DNA of 64,000 nucleotides from CALKZN01 sp964633815 (GTDB lineage Bacteria; Pseudomonadota; Gammaproteobacteria; Arenicellales; Arenicellaceae): positions 62,001 to 126,000 of the forward strand of contig CAZWHW010000001.1 of the NCBI GenBank assembly GCA_964633815.1, written 5' to 3'. A program made the position numbers and the translations under genes. How positions within the stretch are numbered: position 1 is the stretch's first letter; each line of letters opens with the position of its first letter. This document shows, in pieces, positions 35,107-44,403 of this stretch. Under the pieces are notes generated by a model. It worked only from the letters and a program-made list of their open reading frames with translations, did no database searches and was not told the DNA's origin.

Positions 35107-35289
35107 ATGAAACTTGTTAAGAAAACTGCCGAGTACAGTGTATTAGAGCGTCGTGATGGACGATATGCTGTGCAATCAAAAAAAGGCAAAATGATCAATG
35201 GCGACGACAAAGTAGCAATTTTAGTTGCTGAAAACTTGGTGAAAGCTCCAGAGCCAAAAGCACAGGAAACAAATTCAGAAGAAGAGTAA
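35107..35289 (+). CDS. Small conserved protein of unknown function (60 aa)
   Basis: A 60-residue basic-then-acidic protein with an excellent ribosome-binding site (AGAGGAAAGG, about 5 bases before ATG) and its own terminator 22 bases after the stop, so it is a genuine, monocistronic gene. The body contains RRDGRYAVQSKKGKMINGDDKVAIL, and the tail is Glu-rich. I recall similar short proteins in gammaproteobacteria with no assigned role. No cysteines, no membrane segment. Confidence 0.72.
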   Translation: MKLVKKTAEYSVLERRDGRYAVQSKKGKMINGDDKVAILVAENLVKAPEPKAQETNSEEE

Positions 35290-35310
35290 ACACTCAAACT
35301 GAAAGAATAT

Positions 35311-35340
35311 AAAAACGTGGTGTATATCACCGCGTTTTTT
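35311..35340. terminator. Bidirectional Rho-independent terminator
   Basis: A stem of about 11 bp around AAAACGTGGTG and CACCGCGTTTT with a TATAT loop, flanked by A and T runs on the two sides. It serves the 60-residue gene on the plus strand and probably the outer-membrane gene ending at 35372 on the minus strand. Confidence 0.88.
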
Positions 35341-35371
35341 ATTACCTATAAAATCCTTTGTAATCATCAAA

Positions 35372-36382
35372 CTAAAACGCTATTTTTTTACTGACACCAA
35401 AAGTAAAATCCGCAGCCCTGTTGACACTGATATCTTCTGAAAAATAAATTTCAAATTGGTTACCTCGTTTAGTTTGAAATGACAAACCTACAGTGATCTC
35501 ATGAGCTGTTCTTGCTAGTTCGTCAATATCACTGTCAAAAAAAGCTCCATGCGAATCCAACTGGCTTTGTAAAACTACTCTGGGAAAAATCGCCCAATAG
35601 ACACCAAGCGAGGAAAACCATGCCCCACTTTCTGTTGGAATACCCAATGATTGCTCGTCACCAATGAGCAAATAACCCAAATTGGCATGCCAAGCCACAT
35701 TCTGCCAGCGCCGTTGACCGCGCCCATTAAAATACAATCCAACATCGGCATCCACATCATCAGAGCCCGTCAAATTATCAGCGTCTCCTGATGGCAAACT
35801 AACTCCTGCATGAACAAGAAAGCTAAATGGTTCAGTCTGCTTAATTGCATAGCCGATACCAAGGCGCAAATCACTGATACCATCACCTTCTGTGACAAAT
35901 TCATTGGTGCTGCCATTCGCGTAAGAAAATTCAAATTGATCTCGTCCTAATATAGGACGATCACCTTCATTCAGACCAAAAAATTCGTGCCAGCCGTCAA
36001 TCAAACTATCAAAATTACCTGCTGTATGCCGCAAATAACTGATTTGCGCATTTAGCTGCCAACGCTCACTCAAACCATAAGCCAAACCAACATCCAAACT
36101 ATAAGTTTCACCATCTAATCGCAAACTTTCACCAGTCGCACTGCCTGCATCATTAGCATTAGATTTAACCCCTAAGTTAAAAACAAGCTGCTTTTCTCCT
36201 TGATTCAAACTGTTAGCTGACAATGTTTTTGGCAAACCCAAACCAATAGATACTGGTAACAAGCTATTAACAAAAAATGGGGAAAATTCTTTTTTCTCAA
36301 CCGCGTGTGTTGGCACTTGTTCAAAAAATAACAGACTTAAAATACCTAAAACTATTGAATTTTTATTCAATTGCTGAATCAT
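35372..36382 (-). CDS. Outer-membrane beta-barrel, phenol-degradation MetA-like transporter family
   Basis: A 336-residue protein with a signal peptide (cleavage near THA-VE). The body is an alternating hydrophobic/polar pattern typical of an outer-membrane barrel, with YGLSERWQLNAQISYLRH, LRLGIGYAIKQTEPF and a C-terminal aromatic ending (KKIAF). It fits the PF13557 family (MetA pathway of phenol degradation), whose members are uncharacterised porin-like proteins. Nothing nearby points to aromatic degradation. The substrate is unknown. It is preceded by the terminator of the M48 gene. Confidence 0.78.
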   Translation of the reverse strand: MIQQLNKNSIVLGILSLLFFEQVPTHAVEKKEFSPFFVNSLLPVSIGLGLPKTLSANSLNQGEKQLVFNLGVKSNANDAGSATGESLRLDGETYSLDVGLAYGLSERWQLNAQISYLRHTAGNFDSLIDGWHEFFGLNEGDRPILGRDQFEFSYANGSTNEFVTEGDGISDLRLGIGYAIKQTEPFSFLVHAGVSLPSGDADNLTGSDDVDADVGLYFNGRGQRRWQNVAWHANLGYLLIGDEQSLGIPTESGAWFSSLGVYWAIFPRVVLQSQLDSHGAFFDSDIDELARTAHEITVGLSFQTKRGNQFEIYFSEDISVNRAADFTFGVSKKIAF

Positions 36383-36405
36383 TGTTTATTTTATCAATCC
36401 CAAAT

Positions 36406-36457
36406 AAAAAAAGAGGCTTGATTACAAACACTATTCATTTGCAACCAAGCCTCTTTT
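36406..36457 (-). terminator. Terminator of the M48 peptidase gene
   Basis: Arms AAAAGAGGCTTG (36409-36420) and CAAGCCTCTTTT (36446-36457) form a perfect 12-bp stem with a 25-base loop. On the minus strand the stem ends in seven T (36406-36412). It begins 9 bases after the M48 stop codon. Confidence 0.88.
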
Positions 36458-36466
36458 CATATTATT

Positions 36467-37216
36467 TTATTTCAGCTTAGAAATCGATTTATTTATTCTT
36501 TTGATACGCTTTTCATTACTAGGATGGGTACTCATAATGCCGCCACCATTGCCAAACTTATCTTTTAGAATTTGAATAGCATCAGCCATAGCTTCAGGGT
36601 TTATGCCAGATTCATTCAATGTTTTCACTGCATATGTATCTGCTTTATATTCATCAGATTTACTGTATGAAGCGCTTGCAAATTTTTCAGCCATTTCACC
36701 TGCACCAGCATTGTAAGTTTCAGTTCCAATTGAACTTTGACCAGCTGCGCCTCGGATTGCAGCACTAGTTAATAAAGCTTTGCGCATTTGGTTAAAAGAA
36801 TGCTTTCCCGCCACATGGCCGATTTCATGACCCAACACAGCCAAAACTTGCTCATCGTTCATTGATTTCATTAAAGCAGAATGAAAGCGAATAGTGCCAT
36901 CTGGCATTGCAAACGCATTAATATCATCAGGATCAGTTTGATAAACCTTAAAATTAAATTTCACCCCTTCCATTTTAGGCAAAGTAAGTTTTTTTGCTAA
37001 ATTATTTAGTCGCGCTGTTTCTTTTTTATTAATTTTATTTTTTGAATCTAAATACTTCGCTGATGCTTTGGCTTGGTTGATAACATCTTTTGGACTGACC
37101 GTAGCCGCTTTTAATAAATCTCCACCAGCATTTTTGATCGTTTTACTTATATCAAAAGCCATGATATTTGCTGAGAAAAGTGCGCAAGCTATTAATGCGA
37201 TTGCTTTTTTAAACAT
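36467..37216 (-). CDS. M48-family periplasmic metalloprotease
   Basis: A 249-residue protein with a signal peptide cleaved near IMA-FD (residue 20). The zinc site is HEIGH (130-134) with the third ligand in SDEYKAD. It belongs to the short periplasmic M48 peptidases (LoiP/YcaL type), which degrade misassembled outer-membrane proteins in E. coli. There is no lipobox, so it is soluble. A clear ribosome-binding site (AAAGGAGA) precedes the ATG at 37216. The 205 bases upstream (37217-37421) are AT-rich and show no other feature I can support. Confidence 0.9.
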   Translation of the reverse strand: MFKKAIALIACALFSANIMAFDISKTIKNAGGDLLKAATVSPKDVINQAKASAKYLDSKNKINKKETARLNNLAKKLTLPKMEGVKFNFKVYQTDPDDINAFAMPDGTIRFHSALMKSMNDEQVLAVLGHEIGHVAGKHSFNQMRKALLTSAAIRGAAGQSSIGTETYNAGAGEMAEKFASASYSKSDEYKADTYAVKTLNESGINPEAMADAIQILKDKFGNGGGIMSTHPSNEKRIKRINKSISKLK

Positions 37217-37421
37217 ATTAATATCTCCTTTAAATGTTTTATATAAATTGATTGAATTTTACCATTAAGAATGCACTTTAAAAAACTACTAACCAGAGTA
37301 CTTCAAACTAAATACAATTGAAAATTAATCATAATGAAGTTAAACATTAAATGCATTAGGATTTTTAATAAACTAAGTTTATTACATCAAAAATTTATAT
37401 ACTTTTCCATACAATAAATAA

Positions 37422-37985
37422 CTACGGATCAACTTTATTTTCACCCTTTGTTTGTGACGATAATGACTTCGCGATTTCTTCTTCAAAGCCAAACATGCGT
37501 GGATCTGATAATTTCATCGGATACAAAATACCATCCAAGTGATCACATTCATGTTGTAACACAATGGCATGAAAGCCACTGACTTCTCGATCAATCACAT
37601 TACCTTGTAAATCAAACCCTCGATAATGAATATGATCAGGGCGTTCAACATAACCGCGCATTCCTGGCACACTCAAACAGCCTTCCCACATGCCTTGCGT
37701 CGAATCAGATAAAACAGTTATTTGTGGGTTAATTAAAACGGTATACGGCACATGCTCTGCATCCGGGTAACGCGGATTATCTACAGATTGCTTATTTCCA
37801 AAAATAACAACACGTTTCAATATTCCAATCTGAGGTGCTGCCAATCCCGCGCCATTGTGGGCCTGCATTGTGTCTTCCAAATCTTTCACCAAAGAAATCA
37901 ATAACTCACTAGAAAAGTCGATGACTTCTTCCGAACGCTTTAATAATACTGGATCTCCATAACGAAGAATTTTTTTGACGGTCAT
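37422..37985 (-). CDS. def: Peptide deformylase
   Basis: A 187-residue metalloenzyme that removes the N-formyl group from new proteins. The three deformylase motifs are intact: GAGLAAPQIG, EGCLSVPG and QHECDHLDG. Starting at the ATG at 37985 the protein opens MTVKKILRYGDP, as in the family; the upstream in-frame TTG at 38003 is unnecessary. It stands alone and not beside fmt, with a longer C-terminal tail than the E. coli enzyme. Confidence 0.96.
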   Translation of the reverse strand: MTVKKILRYGDPVLLKRSEEVIDFSSELLISLVKDLEDTMQAHNGAGLAAPQIGILKRVVIFGNKQSVDNPRYPDAEHVPYTVLINPQITVLSDSTQGMWEGCLSVPGMRGYVERPDHIHYRGFDLQGNVIDREVSGFHAIVLQHECDHLDGILYPMKLSDPRMFGFEEEIAKSLSSQTKGENKVDP

Positions 37986-38139
37986 TTGCGTATTATTAAT
38001 CAATACTTGTTAAAGCTTAAGCTTTATTTAGACAGCAGGTCGAATGACACTAGTCCTGACAAGATTTAACAACATTTCTATTTGATAGAATGATACCATT
38101 AACGCCACACAATCAAAGCTGACATTTTTTGGATTTCAC

Positions 38140-38661
38140 ATGTTGACTTATATGCAATACATTCATGCACACAAGCCTGGTCTTGTGAAAAAACTGGCAA
38201 CATTGTTAATTGCTACGGTATGCATACTCATTTCTTGGCAGTCCCAAGCTTCCGGGAATTATCATGTTGAAGTGATCGTGTTCAAACAAGTGGACAGCAG
38301 GCCTGGCAACAGACCAGACACATTCAATACCATCCCTAATTTTTCCAGCACTTGGCCAAGTAAAACGATTTATTTAAACAAATATGTCAACAGCATGCGT
38401 TTTTATCAAAAATATCAAATTTTGACTCATAGCGCATGGGGGCAAAAGTCAGCATCTTATAATAATAGTGCTGCAAAACAATTAGCCATTGCAGGCATGA
38501 GTGGCTATATTAAAGTGTTTGCTAAACAGTTATTGTTTGCCGATGTAAAGCTAAATTTCGAGGGGCACTCCATTTCAGAGCGTCGTCGTCTGAAGCTAAA
38601 TGAAGTGCATTATTTTGATAATCAAGGCTTCGGTGTATTAATGCGGGTTAGCCGTATCTAA
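38140..38661 (+). CDS. csiV: CsiV-family peptidoglycan-binding/cell-division-linked protein
   Basis: A 173-residue secreted protein (signal peptide, cleavage near QA-SG). Conserved features are YHVEVIVFKQ near the mature N-terminus and the C-terminal EVHYFDNQGFGVLMRV. CsiV in Vibrio binds peptidoglycan and is needed for the D-amino-acid response and cell shape. The product is shorter than some homologues, which run over 200 residues. It abuts the convergent phosphorylase gene with no base between the stops. Confidence 0.85.
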   Translation: MLTYMQYIHAHKPGLVKKLATLLIATVCILISWQSQASGNYHVEVIVFKQVDSRPGNRPDTFNTIPNFSSTWPSKTIYLNKYVNSMRFYQKYQILTHSAWGQKSASYNNSAAKQLAIAGMSGYIKVFAKQLLFADVKLNFEGHSISERRRLKLNEVHYFDNQGFGVLMRVSRI

Positions 38662-39441
38662 CTACATACGAATCAAATCAGGCACATCGACTGTTACCTT
38701 TTCTAGGTCAGCTAAGCACTCCTTGAGAATTTTATAGAGCTTTCTCGAAGCAGTTGAATATGCCGCTTGAATATCATCATGTTCAATCAATCCGGTTTGA
38801 ATGCCTGCAGCCCAATTCACTGAAAAACAAATCCCCACATAAGCTATACCGATTTCACGCGCAAGGATAGCTTCTGGCATCGCTGTCATACCAACAATAG
38901 TTGCTCCATCTCTTTGTAAGCGTTGGATTTCAGCTGCCGTTTCCAATCTAGGTCCCTGAGTCACTGCATAAACACCACGATTGACTATCTTTACACTTAA
39001 CCGCTTAGCTGCTTCTACAAAAACATTACGCAAATCAGCTGAATAAGGTTCGGTGAATTCGGCATGTGCAACTTCCTCAGGCTGGTCAAAAAACGTTGCC
39101 TCACGTCCATAAGTGTAATCCAATATCTGATTAGGAATAATCAAACAGCCGGGCTCACAAGAGGTATCAATCCCGCCAACCGCGCCTAAGGCAATAACTT
39201 TTTTCACCCCTAATTCTTTTAAAGCATATAGGTTTGCCCGAAAATTGATTTTATGTGGCTGAATAGAATGTTTTTCACCATGTCGAGCCATGAATAAAAT
39301 ATTTTGTTCAAAATCAAATAGCTTGCCTTTTAAAATATCAGCTGAAGGGGTTCCATAAGGTGTATCAATAGTCAATTTCTGGCTGATTTCAAATGAATCT
39401 AAAGCGCTGAAACCTGAACCACCAATGATAGCAATTGTCAA
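38662..39441 (-). CDS. S-methyl-5'-thioinosine/thioadenosine phosphorylase family protein
   Basis: A 259-residue purine-nucleoside phosphorylase family II enzyme that cleaves methylthio-nucleosides for methionine salvage. Phosphate and base sites are in GGSGFSALD, MARHGEKHSIQPHKINFRAN, TQGPRLETAAEI and GMTAMPEAILAREIG. Pseudomonas and related gammaproteobacteria have a variant that prefers methylthioinosine; I cannot separate the two here. The start is a TTG (39441) with AGGTG five bases before it. No ATG precedes the conserved opening. Confidence 0.88.
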   Translation of the reverse strand: MTIAIIGGSGFSALDSFEISQKLTIDTPYGTPSADILKGKLFDFEQNILFMARHGEKHSIQPHKINFRANLYALKELGVKKVIALGAVGGIDTSCEPGCLIIPNQILDYTYGREATFFDQPEEVAHAEFTEPYSADLRNVFVEAAKRLSVKIVNRGVYAVTQGPRLETAAEIQRLQRDGATIVGMTAMPEAILAREIGIAYVGICFSVNWAAGIQTGLIEHDDIQAAYSTASRKLYKILKECLADLEKVTVDVPDLIRM

Positions 39442-39486
39442 AATAGCACCTTTTTTAAGAATTAACTTTAAAACGTGATGATAGTC

Positions 39487-41376
39487 TTAAGCAATCATTC
39501 CTTTATGCTTCTCACGCGCAGCGGCAACGCAGTCGCCAGTATACTCAGGCACCAATCCATGCAAACCACAATCAATTTTTACAACTTCATTTGTATTGAC
39601 ACCATCCACTAATAGTTCAATTGAAGAATTAACCAATGGTCCTTCAACTTCTCGAGTATGGGCTAATAACAATTTCTCATGTTTGGTATCGGTAATATTC
39701 TCATCTGTGTGAAATAACTCTTCCTCAAGCTTTTCACCTAACCTGAGACCAGTAAATTCAATCTTAATATCCCTATTTACTTGTTTACCGGATAGTGAAA
39801 TCATTTGCTCAGCAAGGTCTACAATTTTAATAGGTTCTCCCATGTCTAGTACATAAATATGTCCATCATGCCCGACAACACTAGCTTCTAATATAAGCTG
39901 GCTCGCTTCAGTGATAGTCATAAAATAACGCGTCATATCAGGATGAGTCACAGTTAAAGGTCCACCATTTAGAATCTGCTTTTGAAACAATGGTACAACA
40001 CTACCCGCTGAACCTAACACATTACCGAAACGTACTGTGATGAATTGACTATCTGATGTTTTTGCCAACATCTGACAATAAATTTCGGCAGAACGTTTAC
40101 AAGCCCCCATCAAACTGGAAGGGTTCACTGCTTTATCCGTAGAAATCAAAACAAACTTATCACATGAAAATTCTAGCGCTAGATCCGCTAAAGTTTTTGT
40201 CCCTATCACGTTATTTCTAACAGCCTCCCGAACCTGACCTTCTAGAAGAGGCACATGTTTATACGCTGCCGCATGAAACACTTGTTGTGGCTGATACATT
40301 TCAAAAACCTGTCGCAATGCCACTTCGTCAACAATATCACCCAATATCGGCCGAATATCCAATTCTGGAAAACGTTCTTTCAATTCCCTGTCAATCGAAT
40401 ATAAGTTGTATTCTGATTGATCAAACAATATAAGTTGCTTGGGAACTAGTGCACCTAGTTGGCGTGACAACTCTGAGCCTATTGAACCACCAGCGCCTGT
40501 AATCAGGATAACGGAATCTGACAATGTTGACTTAATTCGATGCCAATCTAAATTAACAGGTTCACGGCCTAGCAAATCTTCAATCTTCACCTTACGAAGA
40601 TCAGTGAGGCTAACTTTGCCACTGAGCAACTCATGCACACCAGGCAATGTTTTGTATTCTATTTCTGCATCACGACAGATGCTCACCAATCGTTGCATCT
40701 GTTCATCAGACGCACTTGGCATTGCAATCAAGGCTAAATCAACACCCCATTTACTCACCGTTTCAGCAACCACATCACATGATGCTGAAACAGGAATACC
40801 ATGAATATGTCGACCTATTTTTTTCTCATCATCATCAAGGAAAGCAACAATATTGTATTGTTTAGAATAGTGCCTTCTTAAATCTCTCACCAACTGCTCG
40901 CCAGCTGCACCCGCACCTAAAATAATAACTTTGCGTCCAGCCTTTTTGGAAAAATGTCGGTCTTTATAATAACGATAAACAAAACGAGAACCAGCCATGC
41001 CCATCAATAATACAAACGCATACAGAATAAATACGGAGCGAGGTACAAAATTCAAGCGAGTAACAACAAAGGCTACAAAAACAATTGAGGCAGTGCCCAC
41101 CATGACTGTTTTGATGATTTGTACCAAATCGGGCATAGAAGCAAATCGCCATTCACCCTTATGAATTCCAACCGAAAAATTAACTGTAACTTGCACAGCT
41201 AAAACAAATGGCAATAAGGTTAGACTTCCATGTAAAAAAGGTTCTGGGACGGAATCCAAATTGAAACGCAGCCAATAAGCAGCCATCCAAGCAATAGGAA
41301 TCCACAGCATGTCGTGCAATAAAACACGCCAACGCAACAGTGCGGTAAATAATTGATTTTTAAAACCGTTGGACAA
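39487..41376 (-). CDS. WbpM/CapD-type nucleotide-sugar 4,6-dehydratase (membrane)
   Basis: A 629-residue enzyme. Four N-terminal helices (to about residue 130) anchor it, a CoA-binding-like domain follows, and the C-terminal SDR domain (about 275-560) has GAGGSIGSEL and the catalytic STDKAVNPSSLMGACKR. WbpM-type enzymes convert UDP-GlcNAc to UDP-4-keto-6-deoxy-GlcNAc, precursor of QuiNAc and FucNAc in O-antigens. The start is a TTG at 41376 preceded at 7 bases by AAGGTG. It ends a six-gene block of polysaccharide genes and lies next to a WbpL/WecA-type transferase, as in Pseudomonas O-antigen loci. Confidence 0.93.
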   Translation of the reverse strand: MSNGFKNQLFTALLRWRVLLHDMLWIPIAWMAAYWLRFNLDSVPEPFLHGSLTLLPFVLAVQVTVNFSVGIHKGEWRFASMPDLVQIIKTVMVGTASIVFVAFVVTRLNFVPRSVFILYAFVLLMGMAGSRFVYRYYKDRHFSKKAGRKVIILGAGAAGEQLVRDLRRHYSKQYNIVAFLDDDEKKIGRHIHGIPVSASCDVVAETVSKWGVDLALIAMPSASDEQMQRLVSICRDAEIEYKTLPGVHELLSGKVSLTDLRKVKIEDLLGREPVNLDWHRIKSTLSDSVILITGAGGSIGSELSRQLGALVPKQLILFDQSEYNLYSIDRELKERFPELDIRPILGDIVDEVALRQVFEMYQPQQVFHAAAYKHVPLLEGQVREAVRNNVIGTKTLADLALEFSCDKFVLISTDKAVNPSSLMGACKRSAEIYCQMLAKTSDSQFITVRFGNVLGSAGSVVPLFQKQILNGGPLTVTHPDMTRYFMTITEASQLILEASVVGHDGHIYVLDMGEPIKIVDLAEQMISLSGKQVNRDIKIEFTGLRLGEKLEEELFHTDENITDTKHEKLLLAHTREVEGPLVNSSIELLVDGVNTNEVVKIDCGLHGLVPEYTGDCVAAAREKHKGMIA

Positions 41377-41470
41377 TGCTAAACACCTTTGTGCAAAACA
41401 ATTTGTGGCAATAATATAACAAGGAAAATTTTAAAAACAAAACTCATACGTGCAGTAAGCGATTTCAAAA

Positions 41471-42589
41471 TTAAGTCGTTTGCACTAACCGTTCTAACCA
41501 CAGCACCCATAATAGACCGAATATTACACTGATAAGTGCGACTAAGCCAGCCACAAAACCATTTATCAAATCAAGCTCCCACAAGACCGCAGCGGTAGTA
41601 GATAACAACATTTTCAGAGCATAAACCATCACTATACGTGAATGTGAAATTCCGATACCTGCCAAACGTTGATAAATATGTGAGCGATGTGCTTCAGTAA
41701 TTTTTTCACCGCGGAATATTCTAGCAATCAAGGTATAACTCGCATCAAAAATAAATACACCTAAAATAGAGATGCAACTCAATATCGAAACGTTAAGCTC
41801 TCGAACAGCGATAATACTACAAATAGCAAAAAAACCGCCAATAGGCAGACTCCCAACATCACCTAAGAAAATCTTTGCTGGTGACCAATTCCAAACCAAA
41901 AAACCAAAGGTAGCCGCCAATAGAACACTGCATAAAAGAGCCAGAGAAGCACTATAAGTCAATTCATCAAAGAAGCTATTGCTAAAAAAAGCAATATTAA
42001 TGAATATAACCATGAAACCTGCACTGGCAATAATAGTTTGCATGGCAGCCAAGCCGTCCATGCCATCCATAAAATTATATAAATTTAACAACCAAATAAA
42101 ACCTAACAAGGTCAATACAGCTGCAATTGGATATGGTAAAGATAGGGAACCTAAGTTACCTACAGAAAACTGATCAACTACGCCGATAAACAAAATCACT
42201 AGCAATGACAGCACGACAAACGTTGTCATTCTTGATGCAACAGACAAATAGTTTTTATCGTCCCGCCAACCAATAAAAGCTAAAAAAGCTAAAATAACAG
42301 AAATTGCCAAAAACTGAATACTAACTAAATTAATAAAGACATAAATTGTCCCCATCAGTAAAAACAACACCATTACAATGCCTGCCCCAGTAGGAGTAGC
42401 AACTGTGTGCATACTACGTTGGTTTGGCACATCCATGCGACCAGCTTGAGCGTAAAATCGAACCAGCACCCATACTGCTAAGCAACTTACGACAGATATC
42501 ACTATTAAGCCAGCAAAGACTCCTGTTGAAGCCAGCACACTCGAACTATTACTAAAATCTATAAAAAGAATACTGCTAATTTGATTCAT
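41471..42589 (-). CDS. WecA/WbpL-type undecaprenyl-phosphate sugar-1-phosphate transferase
   Basis: A 372-residue polytopic protein of the MraY/WecA family, with ten or eleven helices. The catalytic motifs NFMDGMDGLA and KIFLGDVGSLPIGG and the DDKNY loop are present. It loads the first sugar phosphate onto undecaprenyl phosphate, most likely a 6-deoxy-HexNAc given the WbpM-type neighbour. A strong site (GGGAG) lies 5 bases before the ATG. It is 9 bases after the SDR gene in the same direction. Confidence 0.94.
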   Translation of the reverse strand: MNQISSILFIDFSNSSSVLASTGVFAGLIVISVVSCLAVWVLVRFYAQAGRMDVPNQRSMHTVATPTGAGIVMVLFLLMGTIYVFINLVSIQFLAISVILAFLAFIGWRDDKNYLSVASRMTTFVVLSLLVILFIGVVDQFSVGNLGSLSLPYPIAAVLTLLGFIWLLNLYNFMDGMDGLAAMQTIIASAGFMVIFINIAFFSNSFFDELTYSASLALLCSVLLAATFGFLVWNWSPAKIFLGDVGSLPIGGFFAICSIIAVRELNVSILSCISILGVFIFDASYTLIARIFRGEKITEAHRSHIYQRLAGIGISHSRIVMVYALKMLLSTTAAVLWELDLINGFVAGLVALISVIFGLLWVLWLERLVQTT

Positions 42590-42597
42590 AATGCTCC

Positions 42598-43503
42598 CTA
42601 TTTGCTTAATTTAGGCAGAATATCCACTCGCCCATTAGGCAAAAATTCACCAGGAGAATAACCAAAATCCTGCTCAGCTTGTTCGAAACTAAAATCCAAA
42701 TTTTCACGCATTCGCTCAACCATAGTCGAAGTCATAGGTAATTTAGAAAACTTGGTAACTAAATAAATCGCCGCTTTATATAGCGGTAAAGGCAAAGGGA
42801 GGATACGCACAGGCTTGTCTAATGCATGAAAAATTTTCATCACCATATCTTGATAACTCATCACTTCAGAACCCGATAAAACATATGTTTTACCATGCGT
42901 CGTTGGGGCTGACAAAGCTAGTTGTACGGCTTGAGCCAAATCATCTGCGTGAACTGGTCTACGCAAACCAGACGCAGCTGTGACTATAGGAAAGAAACTT
43001 GTCTTTTGAATAAATTTTGCGATAAATGCCAAATTCATGCCCTGACCATGCCCATAGATCATGGTCGGCCTAAACAAAGTTAGATCGATATCTAAGGATT
43101 TAGCGGTCGTTTTTATATGTTGCTCAGATGCCGACAAAAGCTGTACAACTTTCTGTTCATGCGAATTAGAAGATAATGCTTTACCGTCTATACTTGTGGA
43201 ACTAAATGCAATCACTCGCTGCACTCCAGCATCCGCCAAAGCAGTAATATGCTGTGGCAATAACCATAAGGGCGCGCAATGAACCAAGGTGTCCACACTC
43301 GCCTTTTGAATTGACGAAATGAACGCTTGTGGCAAAACTGGTGAGCTTAAATCACAAATATGAAAACCAGCAATATGAGCATTTTTAACGACATCTAGAT
43401 GACGTGAAATCACATAGAGTTGATGTGCTCGCTTCGATAATAAAGGCAACAATGATTTGCCAATCACACTGGTCGCACCTGTTACTAAAATTTGCTCTTT
43501 CAT
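42598..43503 (-). CDS. Atypical SDR NAD-dependent epimerase/reductase
   Basis: A 301-residue SDR protein from the ATG at 43503 (a TTG at 43515 is inside the upstream gene). The nucleotide loop is VTGATSVIGKSLL and the core HADDLAQAVQLAL is typical. The catalytic YxxxK is not seen: the region reads SNSHEQKVVQLL, so Tyr is missing. In the WbpM/WbpL context a 4-keto reductase that makes UDP-QuiNAc or UDP-FucNAc would be expected; without the Tyr that is uncertain. The gene is coupled to the upstream GT2 gene (the ATG follows that stop after one base). Confidence 0.78.
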   Translation of the reverse strand: MKEQILVTGATSVIGKSLLPLLSKRAHQLYVISRHLDVVKNAHIAGFHICDLSSPVLPQAFISSIQKASVDTLVHCAPLWLLPQHITALADAGVQRVIAFSSTSIDGKALSSNSHEQKVVQLLSASEQHIKTTAKSLDIDLTLFRPTMIYGHGQGMNLAFIAKFIQKTSFFPIVTAASGLRRPVHADDLAQAVQLALSAPTTHGKTYVLSGSEVMSYQDMVMKIFHALDKPVRILPLPLPLYKAAIYLVTKFSKLPMTSTMVERMRENLDFSFEQAEQDFGYSPGEFLPNGRVDILPKLSK

Positions 43504-43504
43504 A

Positions 43505-44401
43505 CTATTTACCAAAACAGCGTTTCACCATTGTGACAGCAGCGCGGCCAACAAAGCTGACATAAATTCCAGCTTTAACTATACTTCGAAAAGCAATGGA
43601 ATAGTCTTGACGATAAAATTTATCGAAAAAACGTAACATACCTTGATGCAAATTCCATAAAACACCAATGCGTCTAGATTGACTACTAACACCTTTTTCA
43701 TGCAATACTGACACACTAGGAACAAATCCAACTTGCCAAGCAGCAGCCTCAAAACGTTTGCACAAATCAAGGTCTTCGCAATGCATAAAATAAGCCTCGT
43801 CGAATACTCCTACCTCATTGATAGCCTCTAATCTAACTAACATAAATGCACCAGAAATCGCTTCAACTTGAGTAAACTCACCCGAAAGTTCTATATTGCC
43901 TAAATCAAAATCTGTTTGCTTGGCAATACCAAGTCGTTGTAGCTGTGTCATTCGCAAAAAAGCTGTCCATGGTGTTGGAAATTTGCGGCGACAGGTCACT
44001 TGAACTGATCCATCACTATTTTTAATTACACAACCCGCCATGCCCAGCTTTGGCTGTTGCTCGAAAAAAGGCAACATTGTTGGCAAAACTTCTGTGTTTA
44101 ATTCGCAATCAGGATTTAATAACAATGCAAACTTAATGACTGGATCCGACATTACTTTTTCTAAAGCAATATTATTAGCCTTGCCAAAACCTAAATTTTG
44201 CGTATTTTTGATCAACTCAAGCTTATGTTGTTTTTCAGCTAAAAAACTATTGGAATCTTCTAACGATTCAAGGCTGTTATCATTAGAGGCATTATCAACC
44301 ACATAGACTTTCGAGATTGCTTCATCTTGCAAGGCACTACACACACTGCGCAACAACCATTCGCCAGCATTGTAATTAACAATAATTGCGGCTACAGACA
44401 T
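43505..44401 (-). CDS. Family-2 glycosyltransferase (rhamnosyltransferase-like)
   Basis: A 298-residue enzyme when started at the ATG at 44401, two bases after the stop of the upstream GT2; an in-frame ATG at 44494 would place 31 residues inside that gene. The fold is GT-A: VAAIIVNYN, DNASNDNS, the DxD-type LLNPDCEL, and the acceptor side FMHCEDLDLCKR with HEKGVSSQ. It should add a sugar in chain assembly. Donor and linkage are unknown. Confidence 0.9.
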   Translation of the reverse strand: MSVAAIIVNYNAGEWLLRSVCSALQDEAISKVYVVDNASNDNSLESLEDSNSFLAEKQHKLELIKNTQNLGFGKANNIALEKVMSDPVIKFALLLNPDCELNTEVLPTMLPFFEQQPKLGMAGCVIKNSDGSVQVTCRRKFPTPWTAFLRMTQLQRLGIAKQTDFDLGNIELSGEFTQVEAISGAFMLVRLEAINEVGVFDEAYFMHCEDLDLCKRFEAAAWQVGFVPSVSVLHEKGVSSQSRRIGVLWNLHQGMLRFFDKFYRQDYSIAFRSIVKAGIYVSFVGRAAVTMVKRCFGK

Positions 44402-44403
44402 TG

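Noticed and set aside
40439..40804. Plus-strand open frame of 121 codons
   Set aside because: Antisense to the WbpM-type gene.
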